From contig NZ_PDCM01000002.1 of the NCBI RefSeq assembly GCF_008634025.1, positions 4,009,501-4,073,500 of the forward strand: DNA of 64,000 bases. Direction: 5' to 3'. Made by a program: the position numbers and the translations under genes. Under the pieces are notes generated by a model. That model had not been told where the DNA came from. It saw only the letters and a list, made by a program, of their open reading frames with translations, and did not search any database. Position 1 is the first letter of the stretch, and every line of letters starts with the position of its first letter. This DNA is from Streptomyces albofaciens JCM 4342. GTDB taxonomy: Bacteria > Actinomycetota > Actinomycetes > Streptomycetales > Streptomycetaceae. Below, piece by piece: positions 27,941 through 35,670 of this stretch.

Positions 27941-28660
27941 TCAGCGCTTGGCGTGCCGTCCCCGGCGCCCGTCGTTGCCGGGCTGGCGGGGCGGCTGTAC
28001 GGCGCCGGCCGGGTCGTACGCCACCCGGGCCGCCGCTTTCTTGTTCTTGCCGCGGGAGCGCAGATACTCGATGACGATCGGGACGACGGAGATCAGCACG
28101 ATCGCGACGAGGATCAGCTCGATGTGCTTGTGCACGAATTCGATGTTGCCGAGCGAGGCGCCGAGCAGGGTGACGCCCGCGCCCCACAGCGTGCCGCCGA
28201 TCACGTTGAAGGTGATGAACGAGCGGTAGTTCATCCGGCTCACGCCCGCGATGATCGGGGTGAACGTACGGACGATCGGTACGAAACGGGCCAGGATCAG
28301 CGATTTCGGGCCGTGCTTCTCGAAGAACTCGTGCGCCTTCTCCACGTTCTCCTGCTTGAACAGCTTGGAGTCCGGGCGCTTGAAGAGCGCGGGTCCGACC
28401 TTGCGGCCGAAGAGATAGCCCGCCTGGTCACCGAGGACCGCCGCGAGCACGATCAGCAGGCACACCAGCCACAGCGGCTTGTCCAGCTTGTCGGTCGTCA
28501 CCAGCAGGCCGGTGGTGAACAGGAGCGAGTCGCCCGGCAGGAAGAAGCCGATCAGCAGACCGGACTCCGCGAAGACGATGATCAGCACGCCGATCAGCCC
28601 GAACGTGCCGATCAGGTAGTCCGGGTCCAGCCACTGGGGGCCGAGCGCGAGAGTATTCAC
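27941..28660 (-). CDS. DedA family membrane protein
   Basis: A 239-residue membrane protein of the DedA/VTT family, with members that flip undecaprenyl phosphate or other lipids. Conserved blocks: 'FAESGLLIGFFLPGDSLLF', 'GDQAGYLFGRKVG' and 'ARFVPIVRTFTPIIAGVSRM', the last with the essential arginines. The GTG at 28658-28660 is preceded by AGGAGCC; the frame upstream of it is open but low in quality. The C-terminus is basic and disordered. The ThrE-type gene follows after 177 bp. Confidence 0.92.
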   Translation of the reverse strand: MNTLALGPQWLDPDYLIGTFGLIGVLIIVFAESGLLIGFFLPGDSLLFTTGLLVTTDKLDKPLWLVCLLIVLAAVLGDQAGYLFGRKVGPALFKRPDSKLFKQENVEKAHEFFEKHGPKSLILARFVPIVRTFTPIIAGVSRMNYRSFITFNVIGGTLWGAGVTLLGASLGNIEFVHKHIELILVAIVLISVVPIVIEYLRSRGKNKKAAARVAYDPAGAVQPPRQPGNDGRRGRHAKR

Positions 28661-28949
28661 GGGGTGAAGGCTCCTGGGTCGAGGGCGCCGGATCGTGCGG
28701 TGCGACGGGGATGAAGGCGCAGTGTGCGGCCCAAAGCTATCAACGCCGGATGACATGCCGTGGTTCCAGCCGCCCGCTACGGCCCTCCCCACGGCCTCCG
28801 CACGGCCCGCAGCGGCCCCCCGCGACCACCGTGGCCGGACACCGACGGCACCCTCCCCCCGGGTCCCCCGGTTCCACCCCGTCCCCATGAGACGCTCCCC
28901 CGAGGAGCCGGCCTCCCGGCGGGCTCACCGCACGGAGGGACAGGACACG

Positions 28950-29321
28950 ATGGGCATCGAGGAGTTCGGCGGCGGGCAGACCGCACAGTCCGATGTGCTG
29001 GTGGTGACGACCAACGACGTCCCCGGGTACGAGGTGCAGCGGGTCATCGGCGAGGTCTTCGGCCTGACGGTCCGCTCACGGCACCTGGGCAGCCAGATCG
29101 GGGCCGGGCTGAAGTCGATGATCGGCGGCGAGCTGAAGGGCCTGACCAAGACGCTCGTGGAAACCCGTAACCAGGCCATGGAGCGGCTGGTGGAACAGGC
29201 GCGGGCCCGCGGCGCGAACGCGGTGCTGATGTTCCGCTTCGACGTGACGGAGGCGGCGGACGTGGGCACGGAGGTCTGCGCGTACGGCACCGCCGTGGTG
29301 ATCGCCCCGAAGACCGCCTGA
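28950..29321 (+). CDS. YbjQ family (UPF0145) protein
   Basis: A 123-residue protein of the YbjQ/DUF74 family, which forms ring-shaped pentamers in solved structures but has no proven activity. 'DVLVVTTNDVPGYEVQRVIGEVFGLTV', 'ETRNQAMERLVEQARARGANAVLMFRFD' and 'CAYGTAVV' are diagnostic. The ATG at 28950 is preceded by GGAGGGACAGG; the reading frame upstream is noncoding in character. It converges with tipA after a 68-bp gap. Confidence 0.9.
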   Translation: MGIEEFGGGQTAQSDVLVVTTNDVPGYEVQRVIGEVFGLTVRSRHLGSQIGAGLKSMIGGELKGLTKTLVETRNQAMERLVEQARARGANAVLMFRFDVTEAADVGTEVCAYGTAVVIAPKTA

Positions 29322-29389
29322 GCGGGCGGTCCGCTCCGCGCGACAGGGCCGTACGGACCAGGGGGCGCGCTACCCCGGCCCGTACGGTC

Positions 29390-30148
29390 TCAGCTGTTGC
29401 GCACCGCGTTGGCGAGCATCGCGTCACGCATGTAGACGGCCAGCCCGGGCCGGATGGCCTCATAGGTGGCGGTGAAGCGCTCGTCCGCTACGTACATCTC
29501 GCCGAGGCAGGTGTGCATCTCGTACGAGCAGTCGTAGTAGCCGGACGAGATGAACCGGCGGTGTTCCTCGGCGACGTCCATCGCCTCGGCCGAGTCGGCC
29601 GGCAGCCCGCTCGCCATCGTCTCGGCCATCTTCCGGTGGATGGCGTCGAACTCCTCCGTCAGCCGCTTCCAGTCCTCCTTCGTGTACGTGGCCGTGCGGC
29701 GCTGCGACTCCTTGTACGCGTCGGTGCCGCCCCAGCGTTCGCGCACCTCGTCCGCGTAGTCGTCCGGGTCGAAGTCCCCGAAGACCTCGAACTTCTCCTC
29801 AGGGGTCAGGTTGACGCCCATCTTGCGTGCCTCCATCGCGTGTTCGACGGCGGTGACCATGGCCTGGAGCCTGTTGATCCGGGCGCTGAGCAGCGCGTGC
29901 TGCCGCCGCAGGTGTTCCCGCGGGTCGGCGTCCGGGTCGTCCAGGAGGGCCGCCACCTCGTCGAGCGGGAAGCCGAGCTCCCGGTAGAACATGATCTGCT
30001 GGAGCCGGTCGAGGTCGGTGTCGTCGTAACGCCGGTGCCCGGCGTGGCTGCGCCCGCTCGGCACCAGCAGCCCGATCTCGTCGTAATGGTGCAGGGTGCG
30101 CACCGTCACACCGGCGAACCCGGCGACCTGTCCCACGGAGTAGCCCAT
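29390..30148 (-). CDS. tipA: TipA-like MerR regulator with TipAS thiopeptide-binding domain
   Basis: A 252-residue protein close in length and sequence to Streptomyces lividans TipAL. The MerR winged helix ('YSVGQVAGFAGVTVRTLHHYDEIGLL') is at about 3-70, then a dimerisation helix, then the TipAS domain (about 110-252) that covalently captures thiostrepton-like peptides through a cysteine; 'YYDCSYEMHTCLGEMY' contains the candidates. A GGAGG sits eight bases before an internal ATG at 29821, so the short form TipAS (143 residues) is probably also made. The operator at 30189 suggests autoactivation. Confidence 0.95.
   Translation of the reverse strand: MGYSVGQVAGFAGVTVRTLHHYDEIGLLVPSGRSHAGHRRYDDTDLDRLQQIMFYRELGFPLDEVAALLDDPDADPREHLRRQHALLSARINRLQAMVTAVEHAMEARKMGVNLTPEEKFEVFGDFDPDDYADEVRERWGGTDAYKESQRRTATYTKEDWKRLTEEFDAIHRKMAETMASGLPADSAEAMDVAEEHRRFISSGYYDCSYEMHTCLGEMYVADERFTATYEAIRPGLAVYMRDAMLANAVRNS
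29830..29834 (-). promoter_or_regulatory. Internal ribosome site for the short TipAS form
   Basis: GGAGG on the minus strand lies eight bases before the ATG at 29819-29821, which begins 'MGVNLTPEEKFEVFG', the known start of TipAS in S. lividans. It would allow in-frame synthesis of the free drug-binding domain. Confidence 0.8.
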
Positions 30149-30188
30149 CGCTCCCGCCCTCCTTCTCGGTACGCACTCCACGATGTGT

Positions 30189-30205
30189 CCTCACGCCACG
30201 TGAGG
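30189..30205. promoter_or_regulatory. TipA operator
   Basis: Arms CCTCACG and CGTGAGG flank a three-base centre, between divergent tipA and the LysE gene. The site and its surroundings resemble the S. lividans ptipA region as I remember it, where TipAL binds a spacer-embedded inverted repeat. Confidence 0.75.
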
Positions 30206-30265
30206 TGCAAGTCCGAATCCCGGAAACCCGTGGGGCGGAAGGGACGCCGGTGGCATCCTGCCCCC

Positions 30266-30940
30266 ATGCTGGGGATAACCGATCTTCCGACCTACCTGGT
30301 GGGCGTCGCGCTCATCGTTCTGCTGCCGGGCCCGAACTCGCTGTACGTCGTCTCCGTCGCGGCCCGCCGCGGCCCGCGCGTCGCCTACCGGGCGGCGGCC
30401 GGCGTGCTGTGCGGCGACGCGGTGCTGATGACGCTCTCCGCGGGCGGCGTGGCCTCACTCCTCCAGGCCAGCCCGGTCCTCTTCGCCATCGTGAAGTTCG
30501 CGGGCGCGGGCTATCTGACGTGGCTCGCGGTCGGCATGCTGCGCGGCGCCTGGTCCCTGTGGCGCGACCGCGAGGCCGCCAAGTCCCTCCGCGAGAAGGC
30601 CACCGCCGACGGCGCCGCCCACCCCGCCGCGCCCCGCGAGCGCCCCTACCGCCGCGCGCTGGTGATCAGCCTCCTCAACCCCAAGGCGATCCTCTTCTTC
30701 ATCTCCTTCTTCGTCCAGTTCGTGGACCCCGCCTACGCCCACCCCGTCCTCTCCTTCCTCACCCTCGGCGCCTGGGCCCAACTCTTCAGCTTCACCTACC
30801 TCACCATCCTCATCTTCAGCGGCACCTACCTGGCCGCCACCTTCCGCCGCCGCAAGCGCCTGACGGCAGGCCTGTCGGCGGGGGCCGGCGCGGCATTCCT
30901 GGGCTTCGCGGCAAAGCTTTCGCTGGCCAGTGCGGGGTGA
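30266..30940 (+). CDS. LysE/LeuE family amino-acid exporter
   Basis: A 224-residue membrane protein with about six helices. 'LIVLLPGPNSLYVVSVAARRGPR' (about 14-36) is the RhtB/LysE signature, and 'ALVISLLNPKAILFFISFFVQFVDP' is its second conserved block. The family exports amino acids or related metabolites; the substrate is not shown. It is divergent from tipA with the TipA operator in the shared 117-bp gap, so it may belong to the thiopeptide response. Confidence 0.9.
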   Translation: MLGITDLPTYLVGVALIVLLPGPNSLYVVSVAARRGPRVAYRAAAGVLCGDAVLMTLSAGGVASLLQASPVLFAIVKFAGAGYLTWLAVGMLRGAWSLWRDREAAKSLREKATADGAAHPAAPRERPYRRALVISLLNPKAILFFISFFVQFVDPAYAHPVLSFLTLGAWAQLFSFTYLTILIFSGTYLAATFRRRKRLTAGLSAGAGAAFLGFAAKLSLASAG

Positions 30941-31084
30941 TGGGCGGGGCCGCGCACCACGCGCGCGGCCCGCGTGAGTACGGAAAACGGCAAGCGGGAA
31001 ATTGCCGCGCGCCTCCAATGCGTTGCCATTCGATTACGGGAGGCACAGCACCGGGAACGAGTGGCGGAAGTCCTCACGGTCGGG

Positions 31085-31561
31085 CTAACCCCGCACCGCT
31101 CCCTCCGGCCAGATGACATCGACCGGTACGCCCACCCGCCGGGCGTACGCCACCACGTCGGCCGTCCCACCAAATCCTCTGGCCGGTTTCCCGTCCCAGA
31201 CGGCGAGCAGCCGGTCGGCCATTCCTACGAGCATTTCGCTCCCCGCCATATGGGCTTCGGAGGAAGAATCCCGGAGCCCGGTCCGGTGTACGTCGACAGC
31301 GCGCCGGAGCAGAGCGTCGTAAATGGCGTGGTGATCCTCCGGAAGCCCGTCCCGATATCGCTGAGCAGGTACTACGACCTCAACGCATCCTCCCATCCTG
31401 AGGACGATATCGGCGAGCCACGTATCGGGGCCGTCGGCGAGGCAGGACACTGCGCACAATTGCGAGGGATCGTAACGCCCCAGGTACTCCGCCAATTCAG
31501 CCCGCACGGACCGCCCAACCGCCTCTGGCAGACCCCTGTGTCCCGTAATGCCCAGTCGCAC
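31085..31561 (-). CDS. SLOG-fold (YpsA/LOG-like) nucleotide-sensing protein
   Basis: A 158-residue Rossmann-like protein. It begins 'MRLGITGHRGL', has 'GSEMLVGMADRLLAVWDGKPARGFGGTADVVAYAR' near the C-terminus and ends 'VDVIWPEGAVRG'. The G-x-T-G-H-R start and the W-D-G...G-G-T-A-D block are marks of the SLOG superfamily, whose members bind nucleotides or NAD-derived signals or hydrolyse nucleotide conjugates. The GTG start follows AAGGGG. It lies 20 bases after the XRE regulator on the same strand, so the two form an operon. A sensor role is inference. Confidence 0.75.
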   Translation of the reverse strand: MRLGITGHRGLPEAVGRSVRAELAEYLGRYDPSQLCAVSCLADGPDTWLADIVLRMGGCVEVVVPAQRYRDGLPEDHHAIYDALLRRAVDVHRTGLRDSSSEAHMAGSEMLVGMADRLLAVWDGKPARGFGGTADVVAYARRVGVPVDVIWPEGAVRG

Positions 31562-31581
31562 GACACAACCCCTTTCATGCC

Positions 31582-32841
31582 TTACAGAAACACGTCGTGC
31601 ATACAGTCGTCGAAGTCCCTCACGACTTTCGGCGGCACGACAGGCGCATACGCACGGCGTAATGACCGCGCCCGTTCGACAATGCGCCCCGACTTGTAGC
31701 GCACCCCCACCTCCAGAGCACGTTTGGCCAGGTCGAATGCCCCGTCGATGCGGCCGGAGGCCAGGTGTCCGGAAGCAATCTCCAGCATGAGAAGTGCGCG
31801 TTGCTTCTCATGCCCTGAAGCCAGCACCGCGCCGGCATCGTCCTGTGCGCCGGACACCCAATCGGCCCGGCCGAGACGGGCGCCACAGGAGACCCGGACC
31901 GCCGCGACTTTCGCGCCGTCGAAAGTGAACACCCACGGCCAGGGCGCCTGCGCAGCCACGCCTCGCACCTTGCCGGCCGCATCGTCCAGGACGCCTCCGG
32001 CTGCCACGGCGTCGCCCGCCGCGGCCAGGGCCAGCGCCTCCACGCCCGACAGCCATGCGTCAGCGACAGCTGGGCATTCCGCCTCCAACGCGCGGCGCGC
32101 CCGGCGTGCCAGGGCAAGTCCCTGTGCCGCGTTCCCCGCGTGTGCCTCGAATTGGGCCAGGCTCCCTAGCTGGTAGGCGGCCAGCAGTGGGTGGCAAGCG
32201 CGGCGGGCGGCTTTGAACGCGGCGCCGTACCAGGTACGGGCCGAACCGTGATCCCCCATGTCCCAGGACAACCAAGCGACAAGGCCGGCGGCTTCACTCC
32301 CCGCGGCGGCAAGCCGGGCACGCTGTTCGCGGTGCCCGGCCTCCTGGGCGATCTTCTGGATCAGCCGCAGGTGCGCCAGCACTGGTTCCACGAGCTGCCG
32401 CGACGCTGTCGAGCCGTCCATGCGCCGGAAAGCAGCAGTCGCCGATCGCAGAGTCGCGGCCTGACCGCCGCTGCCGTCCGCTGTCGATATCGGTGTGGCG
32501 AGCGCCGGCATGGCCGGCGCGGTGGTCACCGCCACGGCTCCCGCCAGAAAATTTCGGCGTTTCACAGGCCCATCCCCCTCCACGGCGTCAGCCGCAGTGT
32601 GGTCGGCCAGACCGACCAAGTGACGCGGGATCCGCAAATGGTCGGCCACTCGGCCTAGTTGCGTCATGTCATAGGGGCCCGTACCGCGCTTCTCCAGTCG
32701 CGACACCGCGGACTGACTCGTGCGACAGGCCTCCGCCAGTTGACGCTGAGATACGCGGAGCGCCTCCCGGACGATCCTGACCACTCTTCCGTAGTCACCC
32801 TCCCTGGACGCCTTTCCCACAGCTTGCGACACCCGACCCAT
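31582..32841 (-). CDS. XRE regulator with Tat-like internal segment and TTA codon
   Basis: A 419-residue protein: an XRE helix-turn-helix at about 22-75 ('VSQRQLAEACRTSQSAVSRLE'), then at 93-120 a segment 'KRRNFLAGAVAVTTAPAMPALA' that looks exactly like a twin-arginine signal peptide, then a helical TPR-like repeat region to the end. A GTG at 32563-32565 directly before KRRNFLA has a GGAGGGGG ribosome site eight bases upstream, so a second, shorter product is possible. Codon 394 (31660-31662) is TTA, read only by the bldA tRNA in Streptomyces, so full translation should depend on development. It faces the ATPase at 33079. Confidence 0.85.
   Translation of the reverse strand: MGRVSQAVGKASREGDYGRVVRIVREALRVSQRQLAEACRTSQSAVSRLEKRGTGPYDMTQLGRVADHLRIPRHLVGLADHTAADAVEGDGPVKRRNFLAGAVAVTTAPAMPALATPISTADGSGGQAATLRSATAAFRRMDGSTASRQLVEPVLAHLRLIQKIAQEAGHREQRARLAAAGSEAAGLVAWLSWDMGDHGSARTWYGAAFKAARRACHPLLAAYQLGSLAQFEAHAGNAAQGLALARRARRALEAECPAVADAWLSGVEALALAAAGDAVAAGGVLDDAAGKVRGVAAQAPWPWVFTFDGAKVAAVRVSCGARLGRADWVSGAQDDAGAVLASGHEKQRALLMLEIASGHLASGRIDGAFDLAKRALEVGVRYKSGRIVERARSLRRAYAPVVPPKVVRDFDDCMHDVFL
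32574..32581 (-). promoter_or_regulatory. Possible internal ribosome site in the XRE gene
   Basis: GGAGGGGG on the minus strand lies eight bases before the in-frame GTG at 32565, which would start a product beginning with the twin-arginine-like segment. Confidence 0.5.
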
Positions 32842-32859
32842 GCGGCCCACCCCCGGAAT

Positions 32860-32878
32860 CGTTGATACAGGCTCAACG
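32860..32878. promoter_or_regulatory. Inverted repeat upstream of the XRE gene
   Basis: CGTTGA and TCAACG are separated by seven bases in the divergent promoter region between the XRE gene and the ATPase. A second repeat, CGCATA-GCGA-TATGCG, lies at 32908-32923. Either could be the operator; neither is proven. Confidence 0.4.
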
Positions 32879-33078
32879 ACTGGCCTCGCGTAGCCGTATG
32901 CACCTGTCGCATAGCGATATGCGCGCACCGGGTGGTTCCTCGCGCACACGCGGTGAGGCCGGTTGGGTTCCGAGCAGCACAATCTCGCCTGCCTCGGGTG
33001 TAGACGCGGTGGTGGCCGCACCAGCCGTCGATACGTCACGCGTCCAGGGAAGCGAGGGCAACGAAAGGTGGTCCGGTC

Positions 33079-33507
33079 ATGCACGAGGCTCCGCAGAGAG
33101 GGCCCAGCCATGGGGCTTCCGCACTCACTCCACCGTGCAGATTCTCAGGTACGGCCAGGAGTGCAGGGCTGGCCCGCGCATACGCCCGGCAAGTCATCCA
33201 ACAGTCCGTGCCAGGCATCCCCGAAGAACAGCTCGACCTGGCCCTACTGCTCGTCAGCGAACTCGTCACCAACGCCTGTCGCTACGGGACGGAGCCCGGA
33301 GACCGCGTGGCCGTGGCCGTGACTGCGTCCCCGAGCATGGTGCAGATCGCGGTACACGATCCGACCCGGCGCCGCCCCCGTCGCAAACTCCCCGGCCCAG
33401 AGCGCGAAAGAGGCCGCGGCCTGCTCATCGTCGAAGCCATCGCCAGCGATTGGGGCGTTGCCAACCGGCCGCTCGGGAAGATCGTCTGGGCGGAGTTGGC
33501 ATGGTGA
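33079..33507 (+). CDS. RsbW-like ATP-binding protein (HATPase_c)
   Basis: A 142-residue GHKL-type ATPase domain protein, the class that includes anti-sigma factor kinases. The N box is 'LLVSELVTNACRYG' (about 58-71), the G1 region lies near 'AVHDPTRRRPRRK', and 'GRGLLIVEAIASDWGV' is the glycine loop. Such single-domain ATPases are very numerous in Streptomyces, commonly beside XRE/DUF397 genes. It is divergent from the XRE gene and overlaps the next gene by seven bases. Confidence 0.88.
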   Translation: MHEAPQRGPSHGASALTPPCRFSGTARSAGLARAYARQVIQQSVPGIPEEQLDLALLLVSELVTNACRYGTEPGDRVAVAVTASPSMVQIAVHDPTRRRPRRKLPGPERERGRGLLIVEAIASDWGVANRPLGKIVWAELAW

Positions 33508-33974
33508 GCGCTGCCCGACCCGTGCCGGGGCCCGGTTTCGTTGCGGGGTTGGTGGTCAGTACGTGGCTCGACACCGTGTCGCCCGTCGGGGCCGTGGCGT
33601 GGCTGCTGATCGCCCATCCGCCTCCGCATCGCCCCGGCGAGACGGTCGAGCGGGTCGAGAGCTGCTTGCTCGGTATGGCCGACGGGCTCGGGCTGCGGGC
33701 CGCTGCGGGGCGGGTGCCGGACATCGGGGAGCGGCTGTCGGTGCGAGGGCCGCACCTCGTTCTCGATTACGGCCATCGGGATTTCTGTTTGCGGGTGCCA
33801 CGGCCATCGGCCCGGTGGACGGAACACGCCCTGGGTGGTGGGCATGTCTGTCTCGTGCTCGGTCTTGATCCGATCGGGTCCGGAAAAGGGCCTGACGTGA
33901 TCGAGCCGTACCTGCGCCGCGCCACCGCCCACGACCGCGCCTTCATAGGCGCCACGGCCGTACGCCGACGGTGA
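33501..33974 (+). CDS. Hypothetical protein coupled to the ATPase gene
   Basis: A 157-residue protein I do not recognise. It has a mixed hydrophobic core ('GAVAWLLIAHPPP', 'VLGLDPIGSG') with no membrane helix or signal peptide and a basic C-terminus. The ATG at 33501 (or the GTG at 33504) overlaps the ATPase stop, and CGGAG precedes it, so the two are translationally coupled and probably act together. It might be a partner or target of the ATPase; that is inference from position. Confidence 0.65.
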   Translation: MVSAARPVPGPGFVAGLVVSTWLDTVSPVGAVAWLLIAHPPPHRPGETVERVESCLLGMADGLGLRAAAGRVPDIGERLSVRGPHLVLDYGHRDFCLRVPRPSARWTEHALGGGHVCLVLGLDPIGSGKGPDVIEPYLRRATAHDRAFIGATAVRRR

Positions 33975-34071
33975 CCACGTACGCACGACGGGAACGGCGC
34001 CGCCCGGCCGGGCAGGTTGCCGGGCGGCGCCGGGTGCGGTGGCCGGGGTGTGCCGGCCGGCTCGTACCGGC

Positions 34072-35121
34072 TCAGGACGGAGCGGCCTCGATGAGGACGA
34101 AGGGGTCCGGGGCCGGTAGTGGGGTGAGGCCGGTGAGGGTGAAGCCGGCCTTGGCGCAGAGGTCTTCGAAGTCGGCGCGGGTGCGTTCGCGACCGCCAAC
34201 GTTGACCAGCATGTTGAGGTCGCTGAGGTAGATCAGGGGTTCCGTTTCGGGGCGCACCGTGTCGGTGAGCACGGGCTCGATGACGAGCAGACGGCCGTCC
34301 GCGGGGATCACCTGCCGGATGTGGCGCAGGATCTGCGCGCACTGGTCGTCGTTCCAGTCGTGGATGACGCTTTTGAGGAGGTACAGGTCGCCGCCGGCGG
34401 GGGCCGCGGTGAAGAAGTCGCCGGCTTCGAGGGTGACGCGGTCGGCCACGCCCTCGGCGGCCAGTCTGGCGTCGGCCTGGGCGAGCCCCTCGGCGGTGTC
34501 GTAGATCATGCCGCGCGGCGCGGGGTGGGCCCGCAGGATGGCGGCGAGCAGTGTGCCGTCGCCGCCGCCCACGTCGACGATGGTGCCGAAGCGCCCGAAG
34601 TCGTAGGCGGCCGGTACGTCCTCGGCGGCGATCCGGGTGCCCTGGCCCATCGCCGTGTTGAACACCTGCGAGAGTTCCGGCTCGTTCTTGAGGTGGCCGA
34701 AGAAGTCGGTACCGAAAATCGCGTCGAAGGCGGGTTCGCCACTGCGAACGCTGTCTTCCGTACGTTCCCGGGCCCGGGTCATGAGCGGGTCGCTGAAGAT
34801 GCGGGCCAGGGCGGACATGGAGTCCGGGGTGTCGCTGCGCAGCAGCGCTCCGGCGGCGGTGGCCTCGAAGGTGCCCGGTTCGGGTTCGGTCAGCAGCCCC
34901 AGCGCGGCCAGGGCGCGCAGCAGGCGCAGCGTGGCCTGCGGGTGGGTGCCGCAGTCGGCCGCCACCTCGTCCGCCGTACAGGTGCCGGTGCCGATGCGGT
35001 CCAGCACACCGAGCCGGACGGCGGCGCCCACGGCGTACGTGGCGAGTTGCCCGAACAACAACCGGGTGACGGTGCCCCGGGCCGCGCGTGTGGCTGCCGC
35101 CCGTTCCTGGTTCGCTTCCAC
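34072..35121 (-). CDS. SAM-dependent O-methyltransferase, family 2
   Basis: A 349-residue enzyme of the kind that methylates hydroxyls of secondary metabolites. N-terminal dimerisation and winged-helix region at about 15-95; SAM-binding 'VDVGGGDGTLLAAIL' at about 187-201; the catalytic-His block 'VIHDWNDDQCAQIL' at about 254-267. The GTG at 35121 follows AGGAGCGGAC. A DmdR/IdeR-type iron box lies about 105 bp upstream, suggesting that expression responds to iron. No other biosynthetic gene is adjacent, so the substrate is unknown. Confidence 0.9.
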   Translation of the reverse strand: MEANQERAAATRAARGTVTRLLFGQLATYAVGAAVRLGVLDRIGTGTCTADEVAADCGTHPQATLRLLRALAALGLLTEPEPGTFEATAAGALLRSDTPDSMSALARIFSDPLMTRARERTEDSVRSGEPAFDAIFGTDFFGHLKNEPELSQVFNTAMGQGTRIAAEDVPAAYDFGRFGTIVDVGGGDGTLLAAILRAHPAPRGMIYDTAEGLAQADARLAAEGVADRVTLEAGDFFTAAPAGGDLYLLKSVIHDWNDDQCAQILRHIRQVIPADGRLLVIEPVLTDTVRPETEPLIYLSDLNMLVNVGGRERTRADFEDLCAKAGFTLTGLTPLPAPDPFVLIEAAPS

Positions 35122-35225
35122 GTCCGCTCCTTGGTCTGATGCGACTGGGACGCCGCTCCCGGGGCAGGTCGTGGCCCGGGGGAGGGCGCGGCGGGCCGGC
35201 GGACCGTACCCCCGTCCCGCGCAAG

Positions 35226-35244
35226 TTAGGTAAGCCTAAGTTGA
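35226..35244. promoter_or_regulatory. Candidate iron box (DmdR/IdeR operator)
   Basis: TTAGGTAAGCCTAAGTTGA fits the 19-base iron-box consensus TWAGGTWAGSCTWACCTWA at 16 positions, with an intact left half. It lies upstream of the methyltransferase gene, which is the only nearby start; the WrbA-like gene is more than 400 bp away on the other side. Confidence 0.6.
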
Positions 35245-35670
35245 CCGCGCGGGATGGCGCAACTCCCGGATGCGGGTCGGTCGTTGACGCTTCACCGATC
35301 GCGCGTCACGGTGGGGAGGGATGCCGTCCGCGCCGCGGTGGGTGAGGGGTGCCGCTCGCGTCACAGTGAGGGACGCCGCCCGCGGCGCGGCGAGGGACGC
35401 CGTCCACGGCGCGGCAAGGAGGGGGCACCGCCCACCCCGCCCGGGAGGAGCACCGTCCACCCCCGCTCGGAAGGGGCGCCGCCCACCCCCGCCCGGGAGG
35501 ACGCCAACCGCCCGCCGCGGGGAGGGCGCCAACCGCCCGCCGCGGGGAGGGCGCCAACCGCCCGCCACAGGGAGGGCGCCGCACCCCCCGGCAGTCGGCG
35601 CCCGAGCGCAACCGCAGGCGCGCCGAATATCCCGCATGCCCGTATCGTCGCCTCCGTAGGAGGTATCACC
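35245..35670. other. Low-complexity GC-rich spacer with 25-bp repeats
   Basis: This stretch between the iron box and the WrbA-like gene holds no convincing gene. It is made of degenerate repeats of short GC-rich blocks, the clearest being about three copies of a 25-bp unit containing GGCGCCAACCGCCCGCC at roughly 35500-35580. The WrbA promoter must lie near its end. Confidence 0.7.

Noticed and set aside
25877..28714. A 945-codon open frame on the + strand opposite the ThrE-type and DedA genes
   Set aside because: It crosses two oppositely oriented genes and intergenic DNA, has no domain and reflects GC-rich codon bias.
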